A stretch of DNA of 39,848 nucleotides, taken from Marinilabiliaceae bacterium UBA5488 (lineage in GTDB: Bacteria > Bacteroidota > Bacteroidia > Bacteroidales > Marinilabiliaceae). The translations under genes were made by a program, and so were the position numbers. The stretch spans positions 1 through 39,848 of the forward strand of contig DIPM01000008.1 of the NCBI GenBank assembly GCA_002427105.1, read 5' to 3'. This document shows, piece by piece, positions 23,923-33,445 of this stretch (the first letter of the stretch is position 1; the number at the start of each line of letters is the position of its first letter). The notes below the pieces were generated by a model. That model did no database searches and had not been told where the DNA came from. It saw only the letters and a program-made list of their open reading frames with translations.

Positions 23923-26076
23923 TTATTCTTCTCTCAGTTGGAGCAGCAGAGTCAGGATATCGACACCTGCCTGGGCAACCGAAGTTCCGGGGCCAAAAAT
24001 ACCCACCACTCCGGCATCATACAGGAACTGGTAATCCTGATGAGGAATTACTCCACCAGCGATAACCATAATATCATCGCGTCCCAACTTCTTAAGCTCC
24101 TCAATAACCTGAGGAACAAGAGTTTTGTGGCCTGCTGCCAAAGAAGATACGCCCAAAACGTGAACATCATTCTCAACGGCTTGCTTGGCGGCTTCCGCGG
24201 GAGTCTGGAACAGAGGACCCATATCCACATCAAAACCTATATCAGCATAGCCGGTAGCGACCACTTTGGCACCGCGGTCATGTCCATCCTGACCCATTTT
24301 AGCCACCATAATACGTGGCTGACGACCTTCGAGTTCAGCAAACTTGCGAGCCAAAGCCTGAGCCTTTTCAAACACGCTATTGTCGCCGGCTTCTGAGGAG
24401 TAAACTCCGCTAATAGATCTAATCACAGCTTTGTATCTTCCAACTATTGTTTCACATGCATAAGAAATCTCACCTAATGATGCCCTTTTCTTAGCGGCAT
24501 CCACAGCCAGTTCCAGCAGGTTACCTTTCCGGGTCTCCACACAACGCGTGATGGCCTTCAAGGCTTCCTGCACTTCCTGCTCGTTACGTTCAGCTTTCAG
24601 CTTTTTCAAACGTTCAATTTGAGACTTGCGAACAGCGCTGTTATCGATATCAAGTATATCGATAGGATCTTCTTTCTCAAGACGGTAGCGGTTAGTACCA
24701 ACAATCACTTGTTTTCCGCTATCGATTTTAGCCTGAGTACGGGCCGCTGCCTCTTCAATACGCATTTTGGGAAGACCTGTTTCAATAGCCTTAGCCATTC
24801 CTCCCATTTCTTCAACCTCAGTAATCAGAGCCCATGCTTTTTCGGCTATCTCTTTTGTGAGAGATTCCACATAGTATGAACCTGCCCAGGGGTCAACAGA
24901 TTTACATATCTGCGTCTCCTCCTGAATATAGATTTGAGTATTACGGGCAATACGTGCCGAGAAATCGGTAGGAAGTGCAATAGCCTCATCCAGGGCATTG
25001 GTGTGCAAACTTTGAGTATGCCCCAGAGCAGCAGCCATAGCTTCAATGCAGGTGCGACCCACATTGTTGAAAGGATCCTGCTCGGTGAGCGACCACCCCG
25101 AAGTTTGCGAGTGAGTACGCAGAGCCAGCGATTTCGGATTTGCAGGATTGAACTGCTTCACAATTTTTGCCCATAACATACGGGCGGCGCGCATTTTGGC
25201 GATCTCCATAAAGTGGTTCATTCCAACCGCCCAGAAGAAAGACAAGCGTGGTGCAAAGGTATCCACACTCATACCGGCATTGACGCCGGCACGCAGGTAC
25301 TCCAGACCATCAGCCAGAGTATAAGCCAGCTCGATATCAGCAGTAGCTCCTGCTTCTTGCATGTGATAACCCGAAATAGATATACTGTTGAATTTGGGCA
25401 TATACTTGGAAGTATATTCAAAAATATCAGCAATAATCTTCATCGAAAATTCAGGCGGATAAATATAGGTGTTACGAACCATAAACTCTTTCAGAATATC
25501 ATTCTGAATAGTTCCGGCCATATCTTCAAGTTTACAACCCTGTTCCAAACCGGCAACAATGTAAAAAGCCAGAACAGGCAAAACAGCACCGTTCATAGTC
25601 ATCGACACCGACATCTTATCCAAAGGTATTCCGTCAAACAATACCTTCATATCGAGTATTGAATCGATGGCCACACCGGCCTTACCTACATCGCCAACTA
25701 CCCGCTCATGATCTGAGTCATAGCCACGGTGAGTAGCAAGGTCGAAAGCAACCGACAGACCTTTTTGTCCGGCAGCAAGATTACGGCGATAGAAGGCATT
25801 GGACTCTTCTGCTGTAGAGAATCCTGCATATTGACGAATAGTCCATGGACGCATGGCATACATCCCTGAATAGGGACCGCGAAGAAAGGGAGGCAGTCCG
25901 GCAGCATAGTTAAGATGCTCCATTCCCGCCAAATCTTCTTTTGTATATACTTGTTTAACGGGAATTTGCTCGGGCGTAAGCCAATCCTTTTTTATCCCCT
26001 GTTCTTTTGCCCACTCAGCCACATTTGTAGCAGGGGCGTTATTTTGAAAGGATATCTTTGAAAAATCCGGTTTCAT
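23923..26076 (-). CDS. mutB: Methylmalonyl-CoA mutase, large (catalytic) subunit
   Basis: A 717-residue adenosylcobalamin enzyme interconverting succinyl-CoA and (R)-methylmalonyl-CoA. The N-terminal TIM barrel carries the substrate-binding region (PYSGMYAMRPWTIRQYAGFSTAEESN). The C-terminal B12 domain has the DxHxxG motif with lower-ligand His599 (GQDGHDRGAK), followed by the SSLAAGHKTL and VIAGGVIP segments. It is 19 bases downstream of mutA, an operon known from propionate- and succinate-producing Bacteroidota. No meaB chaperone or epimerase is adjacent in this window. Confidence 0.97.
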   Translation of the reverse strand: MKPDFSKISFQNNAPATNVAEWAKEQGIKKDWLTPEQIPVKQVYTKEDLAGMEHLNYAAGLPPFLRGPYSGMYAMRPWTIRQYAGFSTAEESNAFYRRNLAAGQKGLSVAFDLATHRGYDSDHERVVGDVGKAGVAIDSILDMKVLFDGIPLDKMSVSMTMNGAVLPVLAFYIVAGLEQGCKLEDMAGTIQNDILKEFMVRNTYIYPPEFSMKIIADIFEYTSKYMPKFNSISISGYHMQEAGATADIELAYTLADGLEYLRAGVNAGMSVDTFAPRLSFFWAVGMNHFMEIAKMRAARMLWAKIVKQFNPANPKSLALRTHSQTSGWSLTEQDPFNNVGRTCIEAMAAALGHTQSLHTNALDEAIALPTDFSARIARNTQIYIQEETQICKSVDPWAGSYYVESLTKEIAEKAWALITEVEEMGGMAKAIETGLPKMRIEEAAARTQAKIDSGKQVIVGTNRYRLEKEDPIDILDIDNSAVRKSQIERLKKLKAERNEQEVQEALKAITRCVETRKGNLLELAVDAAKKRASLGEISYACETIVGRYKAVIRSISGVYSSEAGDNSVFEKAQALARKFAELEGRQPRIMVAKMGQDGHDRGAKVVATGYADIGFDVDMGPLFQTPAEAAKQAVENDVHVLGVSSLAAGHKTLVPQVIEELKKLGRDDIMVIAGGVIPHQDYQFLYDAGVVGIFGPGTSVAQAGVDILTLLLQLREE

Positions 26077-26095
26077 ATCTAAATATTTTTATGCG

Positions 26096-27958
26096 CTACT
26101 TGATATTCTGCGCCTTATTAAATCCCTGTAACACTTCCAACACATTGCTGCGAACGTGGATAAAATGCTCTATACCCTGAGCTTTCAAGTCATCCATGGA
26201 TGCGGGGGCTCCGGCCACGACAAGCAAGGCACGCCCTTTGAGAGCCTTCAAGGCAATCGGTGCAGCATCAAGATACTCGTCATCGGAAGAACAAAGAACC
26301 ACAATATCAGCCTTAGCATTAAGAGCGGCTTCAACACCTTCTTCGACATTGTCAAAACCGAGGTTGTCAATTATTTCATATCCCGCACATCCAAAGAAGT
26401 TGCCTGAGAACTGCGACCTTGCCAAACGCATGGCCAGATTGCCATATGTAAGCATAAACACCTTAGGACGTTTTGCAGCCTTTTCGGTAGCCAAACGCAG
26501 TGCTTCAAACTCTTCAGCGGCTCTTAGCGGAGTGATGGTTTCTATATCGGAAGCTTCCTTTACCCCGGCATTTACAACAGCTGCATCAATTGAAGAAGCC
26601 ATAGTTTCCAAGCCATTCGGATATTGGTTTGTTCCAAGCAGGATTTCTTTACGTCCGGCAACTGCTTTAGTCTTCTGGGCTGCCGACTCTTTAACCAAAG
26701 CTTGAATATATCCTTCCTGGACAGCTTTGGCAAAGCCGCCTTTCTTTTCAAGCTCAACAAACAGGCTCCAGCCCTCTTTTGCGATGCTGTCGGTGAGGCT
26801 TTCTATATAATAGCTTCCTGCGCCCGGGTCGGTAATATTAGCAAAATACGATTCCTCTTTCAACAGAAGTTGCTGATTGCGTGCAATGCGCTCGCTAAAC
26901 TCGTCAGGCTTACGGAACACGGAATCGAAAGGCTGCACCAGCAGGGAATTACATCCCCCGAGTGTTGCCGACATGGCTTCAGTCTGAGTGCGAAGCATGT
27001 TCACATAAGGGTCATAAATAGTTTTATTAAACTGAGATGTCTCGCAGTTAACATTCATCCTGGCAGACTCGCGACTGGCAGGCTTATAGGCATCCACAAT
27101 TGAAGCCCACAACAAGCGGCCTGCACGCAGCTTGGCAATCTCCATAAAATAGCCTGAACCAATGCTTAGGGTGAAGCGGATATTTCTGGCTGCATCATCA
27201 ACGGAGATTCCCTTTTCGATAAGCTTTGAGAGATATTCATTTCCGGCCGAAAGCGAGAAAGCCAACTCCTGAACAATGGTAGAACCGGCATTCCCGAAAT
27301 TCTTACCATTGACGTTGACCCATTGAAACTGAGAAAAAGCCTTGCCATTCTTTACAACTTCAGCTACTTTGCCCAAGACCTCATCAACACTTTTGCAGAC
27401 CTTGCCTTTCACGACTAATTTGCCCAGGGGATCAAAATCAATCGACCCCTTCACTTTAGAAAGCTCGCCTCCCATTGATTCAAAGGCTCCCACCACGGCA
27501 GCAGCCAGTTTTTTAAAGCAATGCTTAGTAGAAAAGTTAATCTCAACATCGGCAGTATTTATGCCCTTCAAAAGAGACTTAATAGTGTCGGCTTCAACCA
27601 GGGCAGCATCTTCAAACAAGAAACCCAGGGAGTTTACCCCCTTTGTCAGAAGCTCCTTAGCCTTATTATTGGCAGAGGCAAGGTCAGAAACCTCAATATT
27701 CTGCCTTACCAGCCAGTTGTTAGATAGTTTGGTTCCGCGAACATAGGGAAACTCACCCGGAAGGGAGTCTAAGTGTCCCAGTTTTTCCATATTTTCCTCA
27801 CGGTAGAAAGGACGAACGCTGAACCCTTCATTTGTTTTCCAAACAAGCCTTTTTTCAAAATCGGCTCCTTTTAGATCCGCCGTAATCTTGTCCATCCACT
27901 CCTGTGTAGATACAGGGGGGAAATCGCTGAACAGCGGTTGATTTGATTTATCTGTCAT
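26096..27958 (-). CDS. mutA: Methylmalonyl-CoA mutase, small subunit
   Basis: A 620-residue partner of MutB. The frame continues to a TTG at 27982, but the ATG at 27958 (MTDKSNQPLFSDFPPVS) gives the family N-terminus. It has the barrel fold (FYREENMEKLGHLDSLPGEFPYVRG near the start) and a degenerate C-terminal B12-like domain. The DxHxxG histidine motif is missing: the equivalent site reads TYGNLAMRLARSQF. It therefore should not bind cobalamin productively and acts as the non-catalytic subunit of the heterodimer. A palindrome with a TACTTTTG element lies in its promoter region. Confidence 0.95.
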   Translation of the reverse strand: MTDKSNQPLFSDFPPVSTQEWMDKITADLKGADFEKRLVWKTNEGFSVRPFYREENMEKLGHLDSLPGEFPYVRGTKLSNNWLVRQNIEVSDLASANNKAKELLTKGVNSLGFLFEDAALVEADTIKSLLKGINTADVEINFSTKHCFKKLAAAVVGAFESMGGELSKVKGSIDFDPLGKLVVKGKVCKSVDEVLGKVAEVVKNGKAFSQFQWVNVNGKNFGNAGSTIVQELAFSLSAGNEYLSKLIEKGISVDDAARNIRFTLSIGSGYFMEIAKLRAGRLLWASIVDAYKPASRESARMNVNCETSQFNKTIYDPYVNMLRTQTEAMSATLGGCNSLLVQPFDSVFRKPDEFSERIARNQQLLLKEESYFANITDPGAGSYYIESLTDSIAKEGWSLFVELEKKGGFAKAVQEGYIQALVKESAAQKTKAVAGRKEILLGTNQYPNGLETMASSIDAAVVNAGVKEASDIETITPLRAAEEFEALRLATEKAAKRPKVFMLTYGNLAMRLARSQFSGNFFGCAGYEIIDNLGFDNVEEGVEAALNAKADIVVLCSSDDEYLDAAPIALKALKGRALLVVAGAPASMDDLKAQGIEHFIHVRSNVLEVLQGFNKAQNIK

Positions 27959-27993
27959 ATCGAAAACTGTTTTATAATACAATTTACAGGCTG

Positions 27994-28010
27994 CAAAAGT
28001 ACTCCTTTTG
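27994..28010 (-). promoter_or_regulatory. mutA promoter element with overlapping palindrome
   Basis: TACTTTTG on the minus strand (complement of 27994-28001) matches the TAnnTTTG consensus. It overlaps a 6-bp palindrome, CAAAAG-N5-CTTTTG, at 27994-28010. A TTTG lies only 16 bases upstream, shorter than typical. Repressor binding here is inference. Confidence 0.35.
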
Positions 28011-28202
28011 TTTCATACAAACAGCATCTTGTTTGGTGTTTAATAGCAGGATAACAACAAACTGACCTTGCCAAATCAAACATTTAGCGGCCTTTTTTCT
28101 ATTTTATCCTGACAAATTAATCATATTGTGTTATTTTAGTGCATCGATTAAGCCAAGCCTTATTGCAGCTCACAGGGTTTAACCATCTGTTTATATTATA
28201 TT

Positions 28203-31200
28203 ATGAAAAAATTATCTTCGCTTTTATTATTATGCTTCTTTACCCTAAGCCTTTGTGCTCAAGAGATTCCTGATTGGGAAAACCCGGAGGTTTTCGCCAT
28301 CAATAAGGAAGAGACAAGAGCCACTTCTCTCCCCTATCCTTCGGAGGAATTGGCTTTAAAGGACGACTACAAAGCATCACCCTATTACCAATCGCTTAAC
28401 GGGCAGTGGAAATTCAAGTGGCTGCCCCGAATAGCTGATGTTCCTGAGGGCTTCTATAAGGAAGATTTTGACCTGAGCGATTGGGGCGAAATGCCGGTTC
28501 CGGGAAACTGGGAGTTCAACGGCCATGGCGTTCCAATGTACGTAAACCTGGGCTTTGGCTTTTGGAGCAGAAGGCCAAATATTGACAAGGAAAACTCACC
28601 CACAGGGCTCTATCGCCATGAATTTGTCCTTCCGGAAAATTGGGACGGCAGAAGGGTGTTGATACACTTCGAGGGGGGAACAAACTCAATGTATCTTTGG
28701 GTCAACGGTCAAAAAGTGGGCTACACGCAAAACTCAAAGAGTCCTGCCGAATTTGACATCACTCCCTATATCAGAAAGGGGAAAAATACCTTTGCTTGTC
28801 AGGTTCATAAATTCAGCGATGGCTCCTATCTTGAAGACCAGGATATGTGGAGGCTTGGAGGAATAAACAGAAATGTTTATCTATACAGCACGGCCGACAC
28901 CCGCATCCTGGATTTCTTTGCTCACCCTGATTTGGACAGTGAATATAAAAACGGACTCTTCGGGGTTGACATAGTACTTAAAAACTATGATGATGTAGTT
29001 AAAAACGGCTCTGTTGAAGTTTCTTTGCTTGACAAAGCAGGAAAAAAAGTGTTTACAAAAAGTCTATTAGCAGAAATTCCTGCCGGGGGGAAGGCAAATC
29101 TCAACTTGTCGGGCACGGTAGTCTCGCCTCTGAAGTGGACTGCCGAAACACCTAATCTCTATACTATGCTTATCACCTTGAAGGGTGATGACAAGAGAAT
29201 TATTGAAAGCAGCTCACACAAAATAGGCTTCCGCAAGATTGAAATAACTGATGGCCAGCTTTTTGTGAATGGGAAGAAGGTATTATTCAAGGGAGTTAAC
29301 TTGCATGAATTCAACACCAATACCGGTCAGGTCGTAACACGGGAAGTGATGGTGCGCAACCTTCAACTAATGAAGGAGCTGAATATCAACGCCGTGCGCA
29401 CATCCCACTATCCCCAGTCGCCTCTATGGTATAAGCTCTGTGACGAGTATGGCATCTACCTGGTGGATGAGGCCAACCTTGAATCTCACGGACTGATTTA
29501 CGGGCCTGACATAATCGCCGATCTGCCCGAGTGGAATAAACAACACCTCGACCGGGTAATTCGCCTGGTAGAACGAGATAAAAACCATGCTTCGGTTATT
29601 TTCTGGTCGCTTGGCAATGAGTCGGGCAACGGTCAGAACCTTTTTGACGCTTACGACTGGGTTAAGGCCCGCGATAACAGTCGCCCCGTTCAGTATGAGC
29701 AAGCCTATCAACGCGATTACAATACCGACATTATCTGCCACATGTATCCATCATGGTGGGATATGCAACGCGATGCAAAAAAAGACCTCGGACGTCCGTA
29801 TATCATGTGCGAATATGCTCATGCTATGGGCAATAGCATGGGTAACTTTCAGGAATACTGGGATTTGATGCGTTCAAGCAAAAATATGCAGGGCGGATTT
29901 ATATGGGAATGGTATAATCACGGCTACAAAAGCTATGATGAGCAGGGCAGAGCTTATTGGGCTTATGGAGGCGACTTAAACGGCTATGACAGGATGAACG
30001 ACGGGAACTTCTGCATGGATGGAATTATTAGTCCCGACCAGAATTATATCCCTCATACTTACATCGTTAAGAAGGTATATCAAAACATACTCTTCGAGGC
30101 CAAAGATTTGGATAAAGGAATAATTAGGGTAATAAACGATTATAAATTTACTGATATAGACAGCAAAAACTACAGCTTCAAATGGCAGCTCCTGAAGAAC
30201 GGCAGGCTATCGGCCAAAGGCGACTTCACTGTAAACCTTGAAGCGGATGCCGCAAAGGATGTGAAGCTTAAACTTCCCACCCTGAAAAAAGAGCCCGGAG
30301 TAGAATATTATCTGCAGGTCTTTGCCTATACAGCCCGCGAAACAGAATTCCTTCCCCTTGGCTTTGAAGTGGCCAAGGAAGAGTTTGCATTGGGCATCAA
30401 CGACTATTTTGCAGCTTACAGCAAGGAAGGCGAGCTTAAGGTTGACGAAGAAGAAAATAAGGTTATAGTTAATTCCGGTAGTCTAAGCTATGAGTTTTCG
30501 ACACGCGACGGAAGAGGACTCTTAAGCATGAAAGACAAGGGGCAGAATGTATTCAACCAACTGCCCCGCCTTAACTTCTGGAGGGCTATGACGGATAATG
30601 ATTTTGGTGAAAACCTGCAATACCAGGCCCGTATATGGGAAGCCGCCGGTCACAACACAATTTACAAGTACCTTGACTCTCAAGAGAAGAACGGTGCTTT
30701 TGTAATAAATTATGAAGTGAGCTTAAGGGGCATACAAGCCAAAGTTGATCTTAGTTATACTGTAAATCAGGATGGAAGCCTGACCATTTCGGCACACTAC
30801 AAAGCCCAAAGCGACGAGCTGCCCGAAATTCCGCGTTTTGGAATGCTGATGGCTCTGCCGAGAGATTATAATGACTTCACCTGGTATGGACGCGGCCCTC
30901 ACGAAAATTATATAGACCGTAAGCACGACAGCTTTATGGGAATCTGGAAGGGGCTGGTTGAAAATCAGGCTTTTGAGTATTACCGCCCGCAGGAAACAGG
31001 CAATAAGACCGACGTGCGTTGGCTGGAACTTAAAAACCGTCAGGGGCGTATTATCAGAGTTGAAGGAGCCCAGGCTCTGTCGGTAAGTGCCACCAACCAT
31101 AGGCCTGAAGACTTAGATCCGGGGATGACTAAGAAGCAACAGCACTGGTCGGACATAATACCGCGCAATGAGGTGGTTTTATGTGTTGACCTCTTCCAGC

Positions 31201-31307
31201 GCGGAGTTGGCGGACTTCAATCATGGGGTGCAAAGCCTTTAGATCAATATCGCTTTATGGATAAAGAATACAGCTACAGCTACACGATAAAAGTTAGCGA
31301 CAAATAA
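28203..31307 (+). CDS. Secreted GH2 beta-galactosidase
   Basis: A 1034-residue LacZ-type glycoside hydrolase family 2 protein with a signal peptide (residues 1-19, ending SLCA). Domain order is sugar-binding jelly roll (about 55-230), Ig-like (230-345), TIM barrel (345-645), a second Ig-like domain and the C-terminal beta-sandwich (about 755-1030). The acid/base is Glu473 in LGNESGNGQN and the nucleophile is Glu537 in IMCEYAHAMGNSMGNF; RTSHYPQSP lies earlier in the barrel. Length matches E. coli LacZ (1023). It probably acts in the periplasm on beta-galactosides. It stands alone, without a SusC/SusD pair, so it is not in a recognisable polysaccharide-utilisation locus. The exact substrate is not shown. 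Confidence 0.93.
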   Translation: MKKLSSLLLLCFFTLSLCAQEIPDWENPEVFAINKEETRATSLPYPSEELALKDDYKASPYYQSLNGQWKFKWLPRIADVPEGFYKEDFDLSDWGEMPVPGNWEFNGHGVPMYVNLGFGFWSRRPNIDKENSPTGLYRHEFVLPENWDGRRVLIHFEGGTNSMYLWVNGQKVGYTQNSKSPAEFDITPYIRKGKNTFACQVHKFSDGSYLEDQDMWRLGGINRNVYLYSTADTRILDFFAHPDLDSEYKNGLFGVDIVLKNYDDVVKNGSVEVSLLDKAGKKVFTKSLLAEIPAGGKANLNLSGTVVSPLKWTAETPNLYTMLITLKGDDKRIIESSSHKIGFRKIEITDGQLFVNGKKVLFKGVNLHEFNTNTGQVVTREVMVRNLQLMKELNINAVRTSHYPQSPLWYKLCDEYGIYLVDEANLESHGLIYGPDIIADLPEWNKQHLDRVIRLVERDKNHASVIFWSLGNESGNGQNLFDAYDWVKARDNSRPVQYEQAYQRDYNTDIICHMYPSWWDMQRDAKKDLGRPYIMCEYAHAMGNSMGNFQEYWDLMRSSKNMQGGFIWEWYNHGYKSYDEQGRAYWAYGGDLNGYDRMNDGNFCMDGIISPDQNYIPHTYIVKKVYQNILFEAKDLDKGIIRVINDYKFTDIDSKNYSFKWQLLKNGRLSAKGDFTVNLEADAAKDVKLKLPTLKKEPGVEYYLQVFAYTARETEFLPLGFEVAKEEFALGINDYFAAYSKEGELKVDEEENKVIVNSGSLSYEFSTRDGRGLLSMKDKGQNVFNQLPRLNFWRAMTDNDFGENLQYQARIWEAAGHNTIYKYLDSQEKNGAFVINYEVSLRGIQAKVDLSYTVNQDGSLTISAHYKAQSDELPEIPRFGMLMALPRDYNDFTWYGRGPHENYIDRKHDSFMGIWKGLVENQAFEYYRPQETGNKTDVRWLELKNRQGRIIRVEGAQALSVSATNHRPEDLDPGMTKKQQHWSDIIPRNEVVLCVDLFQRGVGGLQSWGAKPLDQYRFMDKEYSYSYTIKVSDK

Positions 31308-31339
31308 AAACTGCACAGCTGTAAGAACCCTCAATAATA

Positions 31340-31383
31340 AATGCCGGGGAAATAAAAGTGCAAACTTTTAATTCTCCGGCATT
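31340..31383 (+). terminator. Long hairpin after the beta-galactosidase gene
   Basis: Twenty-base arms (31340-31359 and 31364-31383) pair at all but one position, with one wobble, and enclose a GCAA tetraloop. It begins 33 bases after the stop codon. The T-tract that follows is weak (ATTCTG), so it may work as a terminator or as a 3'-end stabiliser. Confidence 0.7.
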
Positions 31384-31485
31384 ATTCTGAAAGTGATTTC
31401 GATGCTCCATTTTTGCCGTAAATAATTACTGCTTATCTTAGCGCAATAATTATCTTAGCGCAACTATTACAACTTAGAATAATAG

Positions 31486-32319
31486 ATGAAGAGCAATAAG
31501 CAAGCGGATATGTCATTTCTAGACCACCTTGAAGAATTGAGATGGCACATAATCCGCTCTTTTGTCGCTATTATTATTTTTGCCATCCTCGCCTTCCTTT
31601 TCAAGGGATTTGTATTTGATGTCGTTCTTTTGGGCCCCAGCCAACCCGACTTTCTTACTAATCGCTTATTTTGTCGGCTAGCCGAAATAATTGCTACCCC
31701 TGCCCTATGTATCAACCAGGAGACCCTCAGATTTCAAAACATAAATATGTCGGGGCAGTTTACCATGCACATCGGAATCTCCTTTGTTGCCGGTATTGTT
31801 ATAGCCTTTCCCTATATCTTTTACGAATTGTGGCGCTTTATTAAGCCGGCACTCTACGAAAACGAGGTGAGGCATAGCCGTGGCGCAGTATTTGCGGCCG
31901 GCAGCCTGTTTACCCTTGGCATTTTGTTTGCATACTATCTGATAGCGCCCTTATCGGTCTATTTTCTGGGCGGATATAGTGTTAGCGATAGTGTTGAAAA
32001 TATTATTAACTTTCGCTCTTACGTCTCAACCGTTTCATCAATAGTATTGGCTACCGGGGTGATGTTTGAGCTTCCGATATTGATGTATTTTCTTACCAAG
32101 GTAGGCTTGGTAACAACCAAATTCCTGAGGAAGTACCGGCGCCACTCCATAGTAGTATCGGTGACGCTTGCAGCCATTATTACGCCTCCCGACATTATAA
32201 GCCAGATAATGGTCGCGATACCCTTAATCTTCCTGTATGAAGCAGGTATTATTATTGGATACAGAGTTGAGAAGAAAAGAGCACAATTTGATTTAGTAAA
32301 CGATACAAATAATGAGTGA
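31486..32319 (+). CDS. tatC: Sec-independent translocase subunit TatC
   Basis: A 277-residue inner-membrane protein with about six transmembrane helices. The N-terminal cytoplasmic FLDHLEELR (11-19, with signal-binding Glu16) and FPYIFYELWRFIKPALYENE in the first cytoplasmic loop are TatC hallmarks. It recognises twin-arginine signals and works with TatA/TatB-type proteins, which are not in this window. The N-terminal third has an expanded periplasmic loop with CRLAE and ALCINQ. It overlaps lptB by 8 bases, so the two are translationally coupled. Confidence 0.95.
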   Translation: MKSNKQADMSFLDHLEELRWHIIRSFVAIIIFAILAFLFKGFVFDVVLLGPSQPDFLTNRLFCRLAEIIATPALCINQETLRFQNINMSGQFTMHIGISFVAGIVIAFPYIFYELWRFIKPALYENEVRHSRGAVFAAGSLFTLGILFAYYLIAPLSVYFLGGYSVSDSVENIINFRSYVSTVSSIVLATGVMFELPILMYFLTKVGLVTTKFLRKYRRHSIVVSVTLAAIITPPDIISQIMVAIPLIFLYEAGIIIGYRVEKKRAQFDLVNDTNNE

Positions 32320-33073
32320 TAATTCAGAATTAGTTCTACATACCAAAGACCTGGTTAAGCGTTACAAAAACCGGACAGTAGTAAAGGGCGTTTCGGTAGA
32401 GGTTAAACAGGGTGAGATTGTGGGCCTGCTGGGACCTAACGGGGCAGGCAAGACTACAACTTTCTACATGATGGTTGGCCTTATTGCACCCAACGGGGGC
32501 GAAATATACCTTAACGACGATATTATCACCAAGGAACCTGTATATAAGCGCGCTCAAAAGGGTGTAGGCTACCTGGCACAAGAGGCGAGCGTTTTCCGCA
32601 ACCTAAGCGTAGAGGACAATATCAAGGCTGTTTTGGAGATGACCAAGTTTCCTAAGGAGTATCAAAGAAGGCGAAGTGAGGAATTACTGGAAGAGTTCGG
32701 TCTTACTCATATCCGTAAGAGCAAGGGAATACAGCTTTCGGGAGGAGAACGCCGCCGAACTGAGATAGCCAGAGCCCTAGCCATCAACCCTAAATTCATC
32801 TTGCTTGATGAGCCTTTTGCCGGCGTTGACCCAATAGCTGTGCGCGATATTCAGGAAATTGTTGCCAAGTTAAAATTTAAGAATATCGGTATCCTGATAA
32901 CCGACCACAATGTTCATGAGACCTTGTCGATTACCGACCGCGCCTATCTTCTCTTTGAAGGTAATATCCTGAAGGCTGGAACTGCCGAAGAACTTGCTGA
33001 AGACCCCGATGTAAGGCGCGTTTATCTGGGCGATGACTTTATTCTTCGCCGCCGGACTTTTGAGGTAAGGTAG
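32312..33073 (+). CDS. lptB: LPS export ABC transporter ATPase
   Basis: A 253-residue ABC ATPase. Walker A is GPNGAGKTT (41-49), the Q-loop is YLAQEASVF, the signature is LSGGERRRTEIARAL, Walker B is FILLDEPFAGVDP and the H-loop is ITDHNVHET. The ASVFRNLSVEDNI and EPFAGVDPIAV segments are characteristic of LptB, which powers lipopolysaccharide extraction from the inner membrane with LptF/LptG. It overlaps tatC, an arrangement seen in other Bacteroidota. Its TAG stop is immediately followed by four AGCTTAGC repeats. Confidence 0.95.
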   Translation: MSDNSELVLHTKDLVKRYKNRTVVKGVSVEVKQGEIVGLLGPNGAGKTTTFYMMVGLIAPNGGEIYLNDDIITKEPVYKRAQKGVGYLAQEASVFRNLSVEDNIKAVLEMTKFPKEYQRRRSEELLEEFGLTHIRKSKGIQLSGGERRRTEIARALAINPKFILLDEPFAGVDPIAVRDIQEIVAKLKFKNIGILITDHNVHETLSITDRAYLLFEGNILKAGTAEELAEDPDVRRVYLGDDFILRRRTFEVR

Positions 33074-33105
33074 AGCTTAGCAGCTTAGCAGCTTAGCAGC
33101 TTAGC
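33074..33105. repeat. AGCTTAGC x4 after lptB stop
   Basis: Four perfect 8-base units start at the first base after the lptB stop codon. They are followed by degenerate words (GTGTAGC, ATATAGC). Confidence 0.95.
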
Positions 33106-33385
33106 GTGTAGCATATAGCAGGAAGGTGGAATTGATGAGTGATGAGTATAGAATACGACGTAGTTACCCGACGCAGAGCCTCACACGCAAAACTACGCCT
33201 AGCGAGGTAAACCAAGCGGCAGCGCCGAGCGACAAACTGCCGGAAAGAATACGACGGAATTGCAAATTCCGCCGAGCACAGGGATGAGGGTTTTAACCAC
33301 AAAGGCCACAAAGGAGTTATGAGTTATGAGGGTATAGCGTTTAGCGGGATAGCAAGATAGCGGCTTAGCGTGTTAGCATATTAGC
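33106..33385. other. lptB-araB intergenic mosaic of short repeats
   Basis: No gene is seen. The region holds GATGAGTGATGAG words (33134-33146), an 11-base direct repeat AGAATACGACG (33150-33160 and 33246-33256), a 7-bp hairpin CGGAATT-GCA-AATTCCG (33255-33271), ACCACAAAGG words (about 33296-33314), GTTATGAG twice (about 33316-33330), and seven TAGC words at irregular spacing (33333-33385) reaching the terminator. The short open frames here do not look like real genes. Confidence 0.7.
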
Positions 33386-33427
33386 AAAAAACAACTGCAA
33401 GTCCAAAAGGCCTTGCAGTTGTTTTTT
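33386..33427. terminator. Bidirectional terminator between lptB and araB
   Basis: A perfect 16-bp stem (33386-33401 with 33412-33427) has six A at one end and six T at the other, so both directions get a hairpin plus T-run. It ends 18 bases from the araB stop and serves the arabinose operon on the minus strand and tatC-lptB on the plus strand. Confidence 0.93.
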
Positions 33428-33445
33428 AAATATTGCTTAAAGCTG

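Noticed and set aside
33093..33311. 72-residue minus-strand open frame in the lptB-araB gap
   Set aside because: It is made of repeat sequence, opposes the repeat-bearing lptB transcript, and has no recognisable domain.
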